Shown here: positions 1 through 9,308 of the stretch, in pieces
Layout of the letters: each line of letters begins with the position of its first letter
Numbering within the stretch: the stretch's first letter is position 1
Assembly: GCA_022822545.1 (NCBI GenBank)
Contig: JAJEBE010000012.1
Coordinates: forward strand, 1 to 44,423
Length of the DNA: 44,423 nt
Direction: 5' to 3'
Source: Anaerolineae bacterium
Lineage (GTDB): Bacteria > Chloroflexota > Anaerolineae > Aggregatilineales > Phototrophicaceae
Made by a program: the position numbers and the translations under genes
The notes under the pieces: model-generated
Database searches by the model: none
What the model saw: only the letters and a program-made list of their open reading frames with translations
What the model was told of the DNA's origin: nothing

Positions 1-1
1 G

Positions 2-1411
2 ATTCGCGGCTTTGTGATTGCCTGGCTCGTCATCACGGCTCTGGTCTGCATGGCGACTTTTCTCGCTGTCTATTTCACCTACAATCCCGAAGACCTCAAC
101 AATTCAGCCAGCAATCCGCTCCCGCTGGCGCCGGCTGAAACCGAGAGCGAGGCGGACGAAGCCGCGCCGGTTCTGCTGAGTGTGACGCCCGCGCCGACCT
201 TCTCGCCGACCAAGCCTCCGCCGAGCCCGACTTTCCCGCCGGCTGCCGACGATACGAAGGACAGGCCGATGCTTGCTGAAGAAGCGATCGCCACAGCACC
301 GCTGACTCGGTTCCCGGCGGATGTCATGACTTACCAGGTCGGCATACAGGTTGAACATTCGCCTGACTTTAATCGAGTCAATCAGGACAATTACTATCGG
401 TCCGTCGCTCAAGATTTGGGTCTGGGCTGGGTGAAACAGCAGGTCAGTTGGGAGTCGATGGAAGCGACGCCGGGCGAGATTGACTGGAGCGTTCTCGATT
501 TCGTCATAATGAGCGCGCAGCAATTTGATATCAAGATGCTGCTTTCCATAGTGACGGCGCCGGCCTGGGCGCGCGAGCCGGGTGCGAACCTGGAACAGCA
601 CGGACCGCCGGCCGATCCAACCGCTTATGCTCGATTTGTTTCTGAAATTGTCAAGCGTTATCCTGGCAATGTCCATGCGATAGAAGTGTGGAACGAGCAA
701 AACATAGACCGGGAATGGACATCCAGCCAGGGCTTGAATGCGTCAAATTATGTGACGCTGTTGCGCGTAACATACGACTTTGTCAAAGCGATTGACCCCG
801 GCATCATCATCATCAGCGGCGGTCTTTCACCGACCGGTATTGATGATGGCATCGGCGCCATCGACGATTTCCGGTATATGGATGCGCTGATCGAAGCCGG
901 CATGCTGGATTGGGCGGATTGCGTTGGCGCGCATCACAACGGCTACAACATAAGCCCGGATTATCGCTACAACGAAATCCCGGATGACAGCGAGGCGGCC
1001 TTCCGCGGCCCCTTCGAAAACCCGCACCATAGCTGGAGCTTCCGCAGTACGCTGGAAGGTTATGCGAACCGCATCCGCACAGCCGGTTATGAAACCAAAC
1101 TCTGCGTCACCGAATTCGGCTGGCCCTCCGCCGATGGCTTGAGCGGAGTACGCCCGGGCTTTGAATTTGCGCTTGACAATTCTTTGGCGGAACAAGCGGA
1201 ATGGATCTCCAAAGCGATGAGCAATATGGAGGAGTGGGGATTCGTTTGGCTGGCTTTCATTTGGAACTTCAACTACGGCCCGCAGGCGGGATTCTCGATT
1301 ACAAACGATAATGTTCCCTATTCGTTAATTGGGCCGCCTTATGAATTCCGCCCGGCTTACGATGCCATAAGGGACTGGCAGAAAACGTATCTGGCGCGCA
1401 CAGGACCATAA
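2..1411 (+). CDS. Membrane-anchored clan-A-like glycoside hydrolase (5' end may lie outside window)
   Basis: This is probably an extracytoplasmic glycosidase with a TIM-barrel catalytic domain. Residues are counted from an in-frame GTG at 14. The frame stays open to the window edge, so the true start may be upstream. Residues 1-22 form one hydrophobic membrane anchor or signal. A Pro/Thr/Ser-rich linker follows (about 30-80), then the barrel. A WNEQN motif puts a candidate acid/base Glu at residue 228, and TEFGW puts a candidate nucleophile Glu at 367. This spacing of strand-4 and strand-7 glutamates is typical of clan GH-A (GH5/GH39-like). The substrate cannot be told. The stop is separated by one base from a paralogous gene, so the two are surely co-transcribed. 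The family call within clan A is inference. Confidence 0.75.
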   Translation: MRGFVIAWLVITALVCMATFLAVYFTYNPEDLNNSASNPLPLAPAETESEADEAAPVLLSVTPAPTFSPTKPPPSPTFPPAADDTKDRPMLAEEAIATAPLTRFPADVMTYQVGIQVEHSPDFNRVNQDNYYRSVAQDLGLGWVKQQVSWESMEATPGEIDWSVLDFVIMSAQQFDIKMLLSIVTAPAWAREPGANLEQHGPPADPTAYARFVSEIVKRYPGNVHAIEVWNEQNIDREWTSSQGLNASNYVTLLRVTYDFVKAIDPGIIIISGGLSPTGIDDGIGAIDDFRYMDALIEAGMLDWADCVGAHHNGYNISPDYRYNEIPDDSEAAFRGPFENPHHSWSFRSTLEGYANRIRTAGYETKLCVTEFGWPSADGLSGVRPGFEFALDNSLAEQAEWISKAMSNMEEWGFVWLAFIWNFNYGPQAGFSITNDNVPYSLIGPPYEFRPAYDAIRDWQKTYLARTGP

Positions 1412-1412
1412 T

Positions 1413-2627
1413 ATGCGAGCAGGTTCTCGCCGCAGCATCGCCGTAGCAATCGCAATCATGGTTGTAGTCGCCGCGCTAGGCATCGCCCTGGCGCGCCATT
1501 ATCAAGCGCGGCAGGATCCGTTCAAGGCAAGCGCTATCAAAGACCCGCCTTTTCCGTCGCTGACATACGGCATTCAAGCCTTTCTCTGGTGGGATACCGG
1601 CGCTGCCGGCAAGCATCTGGATTGGGTGCGTCTCCTTTCCTTCAGCCACGTCAAACAGATTTTCGCCTGGAGCGACCTCGAAGCTCGGCCCGGCCGTTGG
1701 GACTGGACGCAAGCCGATCGCATCCTGGGCGAGATCGAGCGCCGAGGTCTGCGTCTGGTAATTCGGCTGGGGCAGGCGCCGGATTGGGCGCGCGCGCCCG
1801 ACCATCGGCTGGCCAATGACGCGCCGCCGGCAGATATTGAGGCCTGGCGCGGTTATTGCGCGGCGGTGGCGAAGCGTTACGCGGGCCGAGTGGTGGCATA
1901 TCAGATATGGAACGAGCCGAATCTCAGCCGGGAGTGGGGTGGGCAAAGGCCCGATCCGGCCGAATACGTCCGACTATTGGCCGCTTGCAGCGAGTCCATC
2001 CGGGCGGAGGATCCCGACGCGACCCTTATCTCCGCGGGCTTGGCGCCCACAGGGAATCATGATGATGAGGCGCTGCCGGATGACATCTTCCTGGACCACA
2101 TGTATCGCAATGAATTCCAAGCGCATATTGATGTCGTAGGCGTCCATGCCCCCGGTTACGCCGCGCCGGAGATAGGGCCGGATGATGAGGCTGCGTTGCA
2201 GCGCTGGTTTACCTTTCGCCGCATCGAAGACTTGCGCAAGATCATGTTAAACTACGGCGATGAAGCGCGGCAGATGGCAATTATGGAATTCGGTTATACC
2301 ACCGAGACAATCAATCCGGATTACCGATGGTTCAGCGTGAGCGAGGCGGAACAAGCCGAAATGATGCTGCGCGCCTACGAATACGCGATTGCCAACTGGC
2401 GCCCCTGGATCGGCTTGATGACGCTCATTTACTTGCCCGATGTTTCCTGGCAGCCGGACGATGAAGAATTCTGGTGGTCCATCGTCGCTCCCGATACCGG
2501 CTTGCCTCGTCAGGCCTTCATTGATGTGGCGAACATGCGAAAAGTTTGCGACGACTTTGAGATTCCGCAGCGCGCGCCCGATAGCCCGGTCGCGCTGGGC
2601 GAGGTGAAGGCGCCCATTTGTCCGTGA
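1413..2627 (+). CDS. Second clan-A-like glycoside hydrolase, paralogue of the preceding gene
   Basis: 404 residues. An N-terminal hydrophobic segment (about 8-26) is followed, without the long Pro-rich linker of its neighbour, by a similar TIM-barrel domain. The candidate acid/base Glu is residue 168 in WNEPN and the candidate nucleophile is Glu292 in MEFGY. The shared layout (DW..L..RPG.WDW near the first third, WNE, then xEFG) shows the two genes arose by tandem duplication and then diverged strongly. An AGGA sits about seven bases before the ATG, inside the 3' end of the upstream gene. Its substrate is unknown. Family assignment beyond clan A is inference from the catalytic motifs. Confidence 0.75.
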   Translation: MRAGSRRSIAVAIAIMVVVAALGIALARHYQARQDPFKASAIKDPPFPSLTYGIQAFLWWDTGAAGKHLDWVRLLSFSHVKQIFAWSDLEARPGRWDWTQADRILGEIERRGLRLVIRLGQAPDWARAPDHRLANDAPPADIEAWRGYCAAVAKRYAGRVVAYQIWNEPNLSREWGGQRPDPAEYVRLLAACSESIRAEDPDATLISAGLAPTGNHDDEALPDDIFLDHMYRNEFQAHIDVVGVHAPGYAAPEIGPDDEAALQRWFTFRRIEDLRKIMLNYGDEARQMAIMEFGYTTETINPDYRWFSVSEAEQAEMMLRAYEYAIANWRPWIGLMTLIYLPDVSWQPDDEEFWWSIVAPDTGLPRQAFIDVANMRKVCDDFEIPQRAPDSPVALGEVKAPICP

Positions 2628-2751
2628 ATGGATCCCGTGAATCTCGTTGATGTAATAGAATGACTTTATCTAAGCGCTGCGCGCCCTCGCAATTAAAACG
2701 ACGGGCAGTTTTTCTTTTGAGAGTCTAAGGTAATGTATACTTGCTGACATC

Positions 2752-4842
2752 ATGACGACGCCCCCCACACTGATAAATCTTGTCCGGGGACATGCTCTTT
2801 TGACGAGCCGGATGAGTTATTTCTTTGTTGTCCTTTTGCTCTTGCTCGGCGCCTTCTTGCGTTTGACCGATCTGGCCACTGTGCCTCAAGGTTTCAGCGA
2901 CGACGAGATAATCAACATCCGCCTTGTTGATAACGTCCGGCAAGGCGATATCTTCGTCTTTTTCCCCGACGAAGACGGTGGTAGAGAGGGCATGTACCAC
3001 TTGCTCGTCGCCTTTGTTACCACCTTCGTGGGCGAAGGCGCCATCGGCTATCGTATCTTGTCCGTGTGGCTGAGCATCTTGTCCATCGCCATCATTTACA
3101 CGCTGGGGCATCATCTCTTCAACCCGATAGTTGGTATCTTGGCGGCTGGTCTGGTGACCGTCAACATGAGCGCGATTTTGCTCTCGCGCACGGTATCGAG
3201 CGACGCTACGGTGCTGTTTTTGGTCTCCGCGACCATGTTGGCGCTGGCGCGTTCCTTGCCTGTTTATCGCCGCACACGGGTCGTGACGTCGAATATCGTC
3301 TCCTTCGCTGCGCTAGGCGCACTGCTTGGCATCGGCTTTTACCTGCATCCTTCCAGCCTCTTTATCGTGCTCGGCGCCATGTTTTATATCGCCCACCTGG
3401 TATTTGTGCGCAACGTCCTGTTTCGTCAACGTCGCAGCTATACCGGCTTCGCCATCCTGCTAATGCTCATCATCAGTATGCCCTACGTCATCTCGAGCAT
3501 CAACTTGCCGCAATATTCCGCCGGGCAGCGCATCCTCTCACATTCTGCCGATGGCTTGTTGGGCTCAATCACCAATGGCTTGCTCGCCATAATACATAAC
3601 GGCGATCTTAATCCGCTGCACAATCTGCCGGGGCGTCCGCTGGTGGATATCTTTAGCGGACTCTCGATGGTCGCCGGCGTCATCAATTGCGTTTGGCGCC
3701 GGCATCGACCTCGCTTCATGCTGATCTTGCTCATGTTCTTGTTGGCTTTGCCAGCCGCCTTAATCGTGGAAGGCAGCCCGAATTTCGCGCGAATGAGCGT
3801 GGTCATGCCACAGTTGGTCATTCTGTGTGGCATGGGGTTTTATGCTTTGATCCGCTTGCCTATCTTCGCTGACCTGGTATTCAGGCGGTTAGCGGTTGTT
3901 GGTGTTCTGGCCCTGCTGGCGCTCAACGTGGTCTGGACTTGGCAGGATCTCTTTGTCGATTGGCGCGACAATGAAGCTGTCCTGCCATTGGTGAATGCGG
4001 AATTGGGGCAAATCGCGCATTACCTCGATATCGTCGGCGATGATGTGCCGGTCGTAATCTGCAATGCCAACTGGCTCGCGACCCAGCCCGAGCCGGCGCT
4101 GGATCGTACGGAAACGACCCTGCTGATGATGAACCGATCCGACTTCGAGTATCACGAGGCGAATTGCGCCCGTAGCCTGCTGTTAACCAACGGCGGGCAG
4201 CGGCAGCGCATCGTCTTTTTCAACGAGGGCGCGCGTGAGGCTGTGCATCCTTACTTGCAGGAATGGCTGTCGCAGGCCGAGCCGGTAACGGGGAAGCTGC
4301 CGCGCGGTGGCATCGTCGAGCTTGAAACCGAAGAACTGCTGGCGGACCGGGCCGGCGCATTCACGACTACTGCGCCAGTCTCCTACGCGCCGGAAGCCAG
4401 CGAGCCGAAACCGATCGCCCCACCGATCCGATTCGGCGGCAACTTGACCTTTCTCGGCTACGAGCCCGACGTCCAGCGCGAATATGCCCCGGGCGATACT
4501 GTCGATGTGATCACCTATTGGCGGGCGGAAGGCGAGCTCCTGCCCGACTTGACGCTCAAGACACACATTTTGTCCAGCCCGGTCACGCCGATCGCCATCC
4601 ACGACACAATCCTTGTAAATCCTGTCTTGATGCGCGGGCGGGATGTATTCATACAGATCACGGATCTTACGCTGCCGCCGAACGCGCTGCCCGGGGAACG
4701 TACAGTGTCCGTTGGCGCTTATCGCCGGGGAGATTTGGGCCGCTTGCCGGTCCTGGAAGGCGACGAGGCGCGCGGCGACCGGATTTTCCTCTACACCATT
4801 GAAGTATTGCCCGGGCCAAACAACCAGCAAAGCGGCGGCTAA
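2752..4842 (+). CDS. GT39/ArnT-like polytopic glycosyltransferase
   Basis: 696 residues. The first two thirds (about 22-400) contain around ten hydrophobic helices, and the last third is a soluble, probably extracytoplasmic, beta-rich domain. The first loop after helix 1 carries a Asp-Asp-Glu (D50 D51 E52), where lipid-linked-sugar transferases of the PMT/ArnT superfamily (GT-C fold) keep their catalytic acid. The family moves a sugar from a polyprenyl-phosphate donor onto protein or lipid outside the membrane. Here the acceptor is unknown. No Shine-Dalgarno sequence precedes the ATG. A TATACT lies at 2736-2741, which would give a nearly leaderless mRNA, but no good -35 is visible, and Met21 is an alternative start. 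The stop overlaps the next ATG by one base. Confidence 0.7.
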   Translation: MTTPPTLINLVRGHALLTSRMSYFFVVLLLLLGAFLRLTDLATVPQGFSDDEIINIRLVDNVRQGDIFVFFPDEDGGREGMYHLLVAFVTTFVGEGAIGYRILSVWLSILSIAIIYTLGHHLFNPIVGILAAGLVTVNMSAILLSRTVSSDATVLFLVSATMLALARSLPVYRRTRVVTSNIVSFAALGALLGIGFYLHPSSLFIVLGAMFYIAHLVFVRNVLFRQRRSYTGFAILLMLIISMPYVISSINLPQYSAGQRILSHSADGLLGSITNGLLAIIHNGDLNPLHNLPGRPLVDIFSGLSMVAGVINCVWRRHRPRFMLILLMFLLALPAALIVEGSPNFARMSVVMPQLVILCGMGFYALIRLPIFADLVFRRLAVVGVLALLALNVVWTWQDLFVDWRDNEAVLPLVNAELGQIAHYLDIVGDDVPVVICNANWLATQPEPALDRTETTLLMMNRSDFEYHEANCARSLLLTNGGQRQRIVFFNEGAREAVHPYLQEWLSQAEPVTGKLPRGGIVELETEELLADRAGAFTTTAPVSYAPEASEPKPIAPPIRFGGNLTFLGYEPDVQREYAPGDTVDVITYWRAEGELLPDLTLKTHILSSPVTPIAIHDTILVNPVLMRGRDVFIQITDLTLPPNALPGERTVSVGAYRRGDLGRLPVLEGDEARGDRIFLYTIEVLPGPNNQQSGG

Positions 4843-5831
4843 TGTTCGAATTGGTATTCTTGGGCACATCCGCCTCCGCCCCCTCGATCTACCGCGGGCT
4901 GCCGGCGCTGGCGGTTCTGGCCGGCGAGCAACGCTTCCTGGTGGACTGCGGCGAGGGGACGCAGCGGCAGATCCTCCGCAGCGGCATCGGGTTCAAGCGT
5001 CTTAATCGCATCTTTCTCACCCATGCGCATCTGGACCATATCCTTGGCTTGGGTGGCTTGCTCTCGACCTATGGCCGTTGGGAGGCGCTGGATGAAGTCC
5101 ATATTTGGGGCGGCCTGCCGGCGATAGAGCGGGTGCAGAACCTCGTCTATCAGGTCATCTTCCGGCGGGAGACGCCACCGGTCCCCATCTATTTTTATCG
5201 CACCATGCCGGATACGACGCTGTTTGAGGGCAGGAAGTTTTCGGTGCGCGCCTTCCCGGTTTCGCACCGCGGTCGCGAATGCTACGGCTACATCTTTGAA
5301 GAAGACGCGCGCCGGCCCTTCCTGGCGGATAAAGCCGAGGCGCTGGGCCTGCCTTCCGGCCCGGAACGCAGTCGGCTGGTAACCGGCGAGACGATCGTCC
5401 TCAAAGATGGCCGCATCGTGCAGCCGGACGATGTCCTTGGCGATGTGATCCGCGGGACGAAGGTGGTCGTCACGGGCGATCTTTCCCGCACGGACGATAT
5501 TCACGAGGCGGTACGCGATGCCGATGCCCTGGTCATCGAAGCGACCTATCTCGATCGCGATGCCGAAATCGCCCGGCAGGTAGGTCACATTACGGCGCGG
5601 CAGGCGGCTGAACTCGCGCGCGCCTGTCAGGTAAAGTATCTCTTTCTCACGCATGTCTCGCGCCGCTATCGTGAATATGAGGTGATTGAGGAGGTGCGAA
5701 AGTATTTTCCCAACTCGTATGTCGCGCGCGATCTCGATCACTTCGCCATCTTCCGCGACAAGCTGCCACAGAAGGTACGGCGGGAATTCGCTGCCGCGGA
5801 TGATGACGACTTGCCAGAAAAAGGAGAGTGA
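4842..5831 (+). CDS. rnz: Ribonuclease Z
   Basis: 329 residues, metallo-beta-lactamase fold. RNase Z cleaves the 3' trailer of tRNA precursors in the cytoplasm. The N-terminus has the family's FLGTSASAP stretch (6-14) and a CGEGTQRQ segment (36-43). The zinc motif H61-A-H63-L-D65-H66 follows. Further metal ligands are expected at His in PVSHR (near 146), Asp in VTGDLS (near 212) and His in LTHVSRRY (near 270), all present. The canonical THxHGDH is THAHLDH here, a Leu for the usual Gly. The ATG shares its A with the TAA of the glycosyltransferase gene, so translation is coupled. Length is normal for bacterial RNase Z. Confidence 0.88.
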   Translation: MFELVFLGTSASAPSIYRGLPALAVLAGEQRFLVDCGEGTQRQILRSGIGFKRLNRIFLTHAHLDHILGLGGLLSTYGRWEALDEVHIWGGLPAIERVQNLVYQVIFRRETPPVPIYFYRTMPDTTLFEGRKFSVRAFPVSHRGRECYGYIFEEDARRPFLADKAEALGLPSGPERSRLVTGETIVLKDGRIVQPDDVLGDVIRGTKVVVTGDLSRTDDIHEAVRDADALVIEATYLDRDAEIARQVGHITARQAAELARACQVKYLFLTHVSRRYREYEVIEEVRKYFPNSYVARDLDHFAIFRDKLPQKVRREFAAADDDDLPEKGE

Positions 5832-5833
5832 AG

Positions 5834-6475
5834 ATGAGCCATGACTTATCGGGGCGCTTGAACCGCTACGTGAACGACCTGTTCGCGCGCGAAGATGATG
5901 TGCTTCGTTTCGTCCGCCAGCAGACGGAAGCGCAGGGCCTGCCGCTTATCAACCTGGAGCCGAACGAAGCGCGCCTGCTGCAACTGCTGGTGATGCTATC
6001 CGGCGCCGAGCGCGTCATCGAAATCGGCACGCTGGCCGGTTATAGCGGCATCTGGATCGCGCGCGCCCTGCCGCCACAAGGGGCACTGACGACAATTGAG
6101 AAGAGCAGCGTACACGCGAGCCTGGCGCGTTCGCATTTCGAAAGAGCCGGCCTGGCGGATAAAGTGACGGTCCTGCAGGGCCAAGGTCTGCAAGTGCTGC
6201 AAAAGCTTGTGGCGGATGCGCCCTACGACCTGATGTTTATCGATGCCGACAAGGTCAGTTATCCAAATTATCTGGAATGGGCGGCGAAGAACTTACGCGT
6301 CGGCGGGGCGGTGGTGGCGGATAACGCCTTCTGGCAGGGCAATATCTTTAACCCCAGCACTGCGGACGACCATGGCATGGCGGACTTCAATCAAGCGCTG
6401 GCGGAGCATCCGCAGTTTGAAAGCACGATAATCGCGGTCGGCGATGGCATCGCGCTGGGTGTGAAGACAAGCTGA
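5834..6475 (+). CDS. SAM-dependent O-methyltransferase (family 3, catechol/caffeoyl-CoA type)
   Basis: 213 residues from the ATG at 5834. A GTG at 5828 is in frame but leaves no room for a ribosome site, whereas AAGGAG at 5821-5826 is ideally spaced to the ATG. The SAM-binding motif I is EIGTLAGYSG, followed by an acidic motif II residue in TTIEKS. A metal/substrate motif FIDADKVSYPNY and a VVADNAFW motif follow, all hallmarks of the metal-dependent O-methyltransferase family 3. The enzyme would methylate a catechol-like hydroxyl on a small molecule, and the substrate is not inferable. It starts three bases after the rnz stop and is the last gene of this plus-strand run, converging on rimO. 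Confidence 0.82.
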   Translation: MSHDLSGRLNRYVNDLFAREDDVLRFVRQQTEAQGLPLINLEPNEARLLQLLVMLSGAERVIEIGTLAGYSGIWIARALPPQGALTTIEKSSVHASLARSHFERAGLADKVTVLQGQGLQVLQKLVADAPYDLMFIDADKVSYPNYLEWAAKNLRVGGAVVADNAFWQGNIFNPSTADDHGMADFNQALAEHPQFESTIIAVGDGIALGVKTS

Positions 6476-6488
6476 AGGTCATCGTCGC

Positions 6489-7931
6489 CTAGTCGATGCC
6501 AGCGATGTCGATCATGCCCGCGCCATATATACGCCCGGGTTCAATCACCGCTGGCGCCGCGACATCAACGGTTGCCAGCAGATCATAGGTGGTGGCGCCG
6601 GTTACGCGCACAGGCACAATCTCGCCGACGGGCAACTCGCCCTCCACCAGGACATAGCCGTCGATCTCAGGCGCATCGCGATAGCTGCGTCCCAGGCTGA
6701 TGACATCGCCGGTTTCGGCGCCGCTTTCATCTTCGCCCATCCCATGCCCTTCGACCAGGATGTCCAGCGTCTTGCCAACCAACGCTTGATTCTTCTTCAG
6801 GCTTATCGCGCTTTGCAGCGCCATCAGCCGCTCGTAGCGTTCCTGCTTGATATCATCATCGACATGGCCGGGCAAGCTGGCGCTCGGCGTGCCCAGCTCG
6901 TAGCTGTATTGAAAAGCGCCGACGCGGTCAAATTCCAGGTCGCTCACCATCTGCAGCAGACCGGCAAATTCTTCTTCAGTCTCGCCCGGGTAACCGACGA
7001 TGAAGGTCGTGCGGGTAGCTAGCTCGGGCATCAACTCGCGCAGCGCCCCGATGGTATCGTATACCCATTCGACCTTGGCCGGGCGCTTCATCCGCTTGAG
7101 CGTCTCGCGATGCCCATGCTGCAGCGGGATATCGAGGTAGGGCAGGATCTGCTTATGCCGCGCCATCGTCTCCATGAGCCGCGGCGTGACATAACCGGGA
7201 TAGGCGTACATGATACGCAGCCAGGGGATGTCCGGCGCCGCTCCGACGATGGCATCCAGCAGCTGCGCCAGGCCGTCTTTCAGGCCCAGGTCATAACCGT
7301 AGTCGGTGCTGTCCTGCGCGATCAGCATGACCTCGCGGATGCCCATCTCCCCCAAGCGAACCGCTTCCGCCACGATCGCCTCCATTGGCCGACTGACCGC
7401 CGTGCCTTTGATGCGCGGGATGGCGCAGAAGGCGCAGGGACGCCGGCAGCCATCGGCGATTTTGAGATAGGCCGAAGCGCCTTGCAGGCTGGCGCGCAAG
7501 ACGCCGCGCTCATCCAGGCCGACGGCGTTGGCTTCATCGGGCAGGTGATAGAGCGGGGCCGGGTGCTTGCGTCTCCGCAGGCGCGCGATGAGATCGAAGA
7601 TATCCATCCAACGGCGCGTGCCGATGACGCCATCGAGGCCAGGCACTTCCTGCACCAGCGTATCGCCATAACGCTGGGACAAGCAGCCGGCCGCGATCAC
7701 CATCTGATCGGCGCGCTTGAGTTCGACCAGTTCGCGCAGCGCCTCAATGGACTCCTGCTTGGCCGAGTTGATGAAGCCGCAGGTGTTGACGATCAGCACC
7801 TCGGCCGCTTCGGGATCGCCGACGCCGCGCATGCCGCTGTCGTGTAGGATCTGCGCCATGCTCTCGCTATCGACCGTATTCTTGGCGCAGCCCAGGCTTA
7901 GCAGGTAGTACTTGTTGTTGAGTCGGGCCAC
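6489..7931 (-). CDS. rimO: Ribosomal protein uS12 methylthiotransferase RimO
   Basis: 480 residues. RimO is a radical-SAM enzyme that methylthiolates a conserved Asp of ribosomal protein uS12. The N-terminal UPF0004 domain opens with SLGCAKNTVDSE, and its [4Fe-4S] cysteines are C15, C51 and C83. The radical-SAM cluster motif CRRPCAFC gives C162, C166 and C169. A TRAM-type RNA-binding domain closes the protein (about 405-475). The LGCAKN..DSE signature and the RIKG.A.SRP stretch after the cluster separate RimO from MiaB. The gene lies 21 bases downstream of the rodZ-like gene on the same strand, so co-transcription is likely. Confidence 0.93.
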   Translation of the reverse strand: MARLNNKYYLLSLGCAKNTVDSESMAQILHDSGMRGVGDPEAAEVLIVNTCGFINSAKQESIEALRELVELKRADQMVIAAGCLSQRYGDTLVQEVPGLDGVIGTRRWMDIFDLIARLRRRKHPAPLYHLPDEANAVGLDERGVLRASLQGASAYLKIADGCRRPCAFCAIPRIKGTAVSRPMEAIVAEAVRLGEMGIREVMLIAQDSTDYGYDLGLKDGLAQLLDAIVGAAPDIPWLRIMYAYPGYVTPRLMETMARHKQILPYLDIPLQHGHRETLKRMKRPAKVEWVYDTIGALRELMPELATRTTFIVGYPGETEEEFAGLLQMVSDLEFDRVGAFQYSYELGTPSASLPGHVDDDIKQERYERLMALQSAISLKKNQALVGKTLDILVEGHGMGEDESGAETGDVISLGRSYRDAPEIDGYVLVEGELPVGEIVPVRVTGATTYDLLATVDVAAPAVIEPGRIYGAGMIDIAGID

Positions 7932-7952
7932 TGTGCCTCCTCTTGGCTGTTT

Positions 7953-9110
7953 CTACGATCCTGACTTCGTCGGCGGCAAACCCGCCTGCGTCACACGCGG
8001 CGGCAGGATCCCTGTCGGATCCGCCGGCTGAGTCGCCGTTGATATGGCGATCGGCCGCGGGGTATCGGTCGGCAGCGACGCCACCGTGGGAATCGCCGTG
8101 GGCAATGCAGTCGGCAGCGCAGTCGGGATGGCAGTGACGGCCCGCGTTGGACTGGCTTCGACTGGCTCGCTCTGCCTTGGGGCCGCTTCCGGTTCGGTCT
8201 CGATTTCGACCACTTCCACCGCCACCTCTGTTGGCGGGAGCGACGTCGGCGCCCCGCCCGGACCCAGCGTGATGATAGCTTGGTCGATGGTGAAACGGAT
8301 GTCAACCCGCTGGCCTCTTTCGCCGAGCATACCTTGCCGCTGGCCATTCCAGATCACATCCAGCGCCAGGGCATTGGCCGCGCTCAGCGCGACTTCGGTC
8401 TCGGCACTGTACTCCAGCAAGGTATCGGCCTCCGCGATGCCCTCGTAGACGCTATTGCCGTCACTCTCTATGCTGATCCAGCTTCGTTGCGTCACCAGGA
8501 CGCTGACCAGGATGCCGGAGCCGGTGTATTGCGCGCGACCGGCCGGCAAGGTCGGTTCGCTCGCGAGCGGCGTATCGCTGGGCGGGACAGCGACTGTGTC
8601 CGTTGCTGCGATGTTGACGGTCTCGGGCGTCTCGCTGGGCGGAAGGAAGGTTTCAATGCCGACCAGCTCGACCGTCACAAAGACGATGACGGCAATGGCC
8701 GCCGCCGAAAACAACAGCAGCAGTAGCAATCGGAAGGTGCCGCGGCAGCCGGACGCGCGCCTGTCAACCTGTTCGTATTCTTGCAGCGGCTGGGTGGAGC
8801 TGAAAGGCTCCTCGCTCGGTTCTGGGCGTTGCCGCCGTCCGCGTCGACCGCGCCGGCCCTTCTCCTGGGCGAGGCGCATCTGCCCGTAAAGCAGCAGGAC
8901 ATGTTCCTCGTCCAGTTCCAGGTGGCGGGCGTAAATCCGTAGCAAGCCGCGAATCTGTATCTCCGGCACCCCGCTGATCTCGAAGTCGCCCGCCTCAAAG
9001 CCTTCCAGGATCGGCTGGCGGATTCGCAGCCTGGCGACGACATCCTCGATTTCGAGTTCTTTGCTTTCGCGCGCTTCTCGCAGGACCTGTCCGAGGGAGT
9101 AGGCATCCAT
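7953..9110 (-). CDS. RodZ-like protein: HTH domain, one membrane helix, DUF4115-type tail
   Basis: 385 residues. RodZ proteins link the MreB cytoskeleton to the cell-elongation machinery. Residues 1-80 are an XRE-like helix-turn-helix (LGQVLREARE, LRIRQPILEGFEAGDF, ...RGLLRIYARHL) typical of RodZ rather than of DNA-binding repressors. A basic stretch (RRGRRGRRQR) precedes one transmembrane helix (about 124-148). The extracytoplasmic part has a beta-rich segment (about 190-280) matching the RodZ C-terminal domain (SWISIESDG..VYEG), followed by a low-complexity Pro/Thr/Ala tail of about 100 residues. Gene order rodZ-like then rimO is common in Gram-positive and Chloroflexota-like genomes. The long tail is poorly conserved and could be wall-spanning. 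Confidence 0.82.
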   Translation of the reverse strand: MDAYSLGQVLREARESKELEIEDVVARLRIRQPILEGFEAGDFEISGVPEIQIRGLLRIYARHLELDEEHVLLLYGQMRLAQEKGRRGRRGRRQRPEPSEEPFSSTQPLQEYEQVDRRASGCRGTFRLLLLLLFSAAAIAVIVFVTVELVGIETFLPPSETPETVNIAATDTVAVPPSDTPLASEPTLPAGRAQYTGSGILVSVLVTQRSWISIESDGNSVYEGIAEADTLLEYSAETEVALSAANALALDVIWNGQRQGMLGERGQRVDIRFTIDQAIITLGPGGAPTSLPPTEVAVEVVEIETEPEAAPRQSEPVEASPTRAVTAIPTALPTALPTAIPTVASLPTDTPRPIAISTATQPADPTGILPPRVTQAGLPPTKSGS

Positions 9111-9308
9111 CCGTAATGAAGACCTTAAATCAACCGTTCGGCGGCAGCCTCATTGGCTACCGTCCACATAAAAGTATCAAACCCGCTCAGCTACCGCAAA
9201 GCGCGTTTGGAAAAAAAAGATAACCTCAACAGTACAGTATAACCTGTAACCGCCGAGGCTAGAAAAATGTTGCAGGGTTAATTATGTTGGAAGGCAATCC
9301 GCGCCGCT

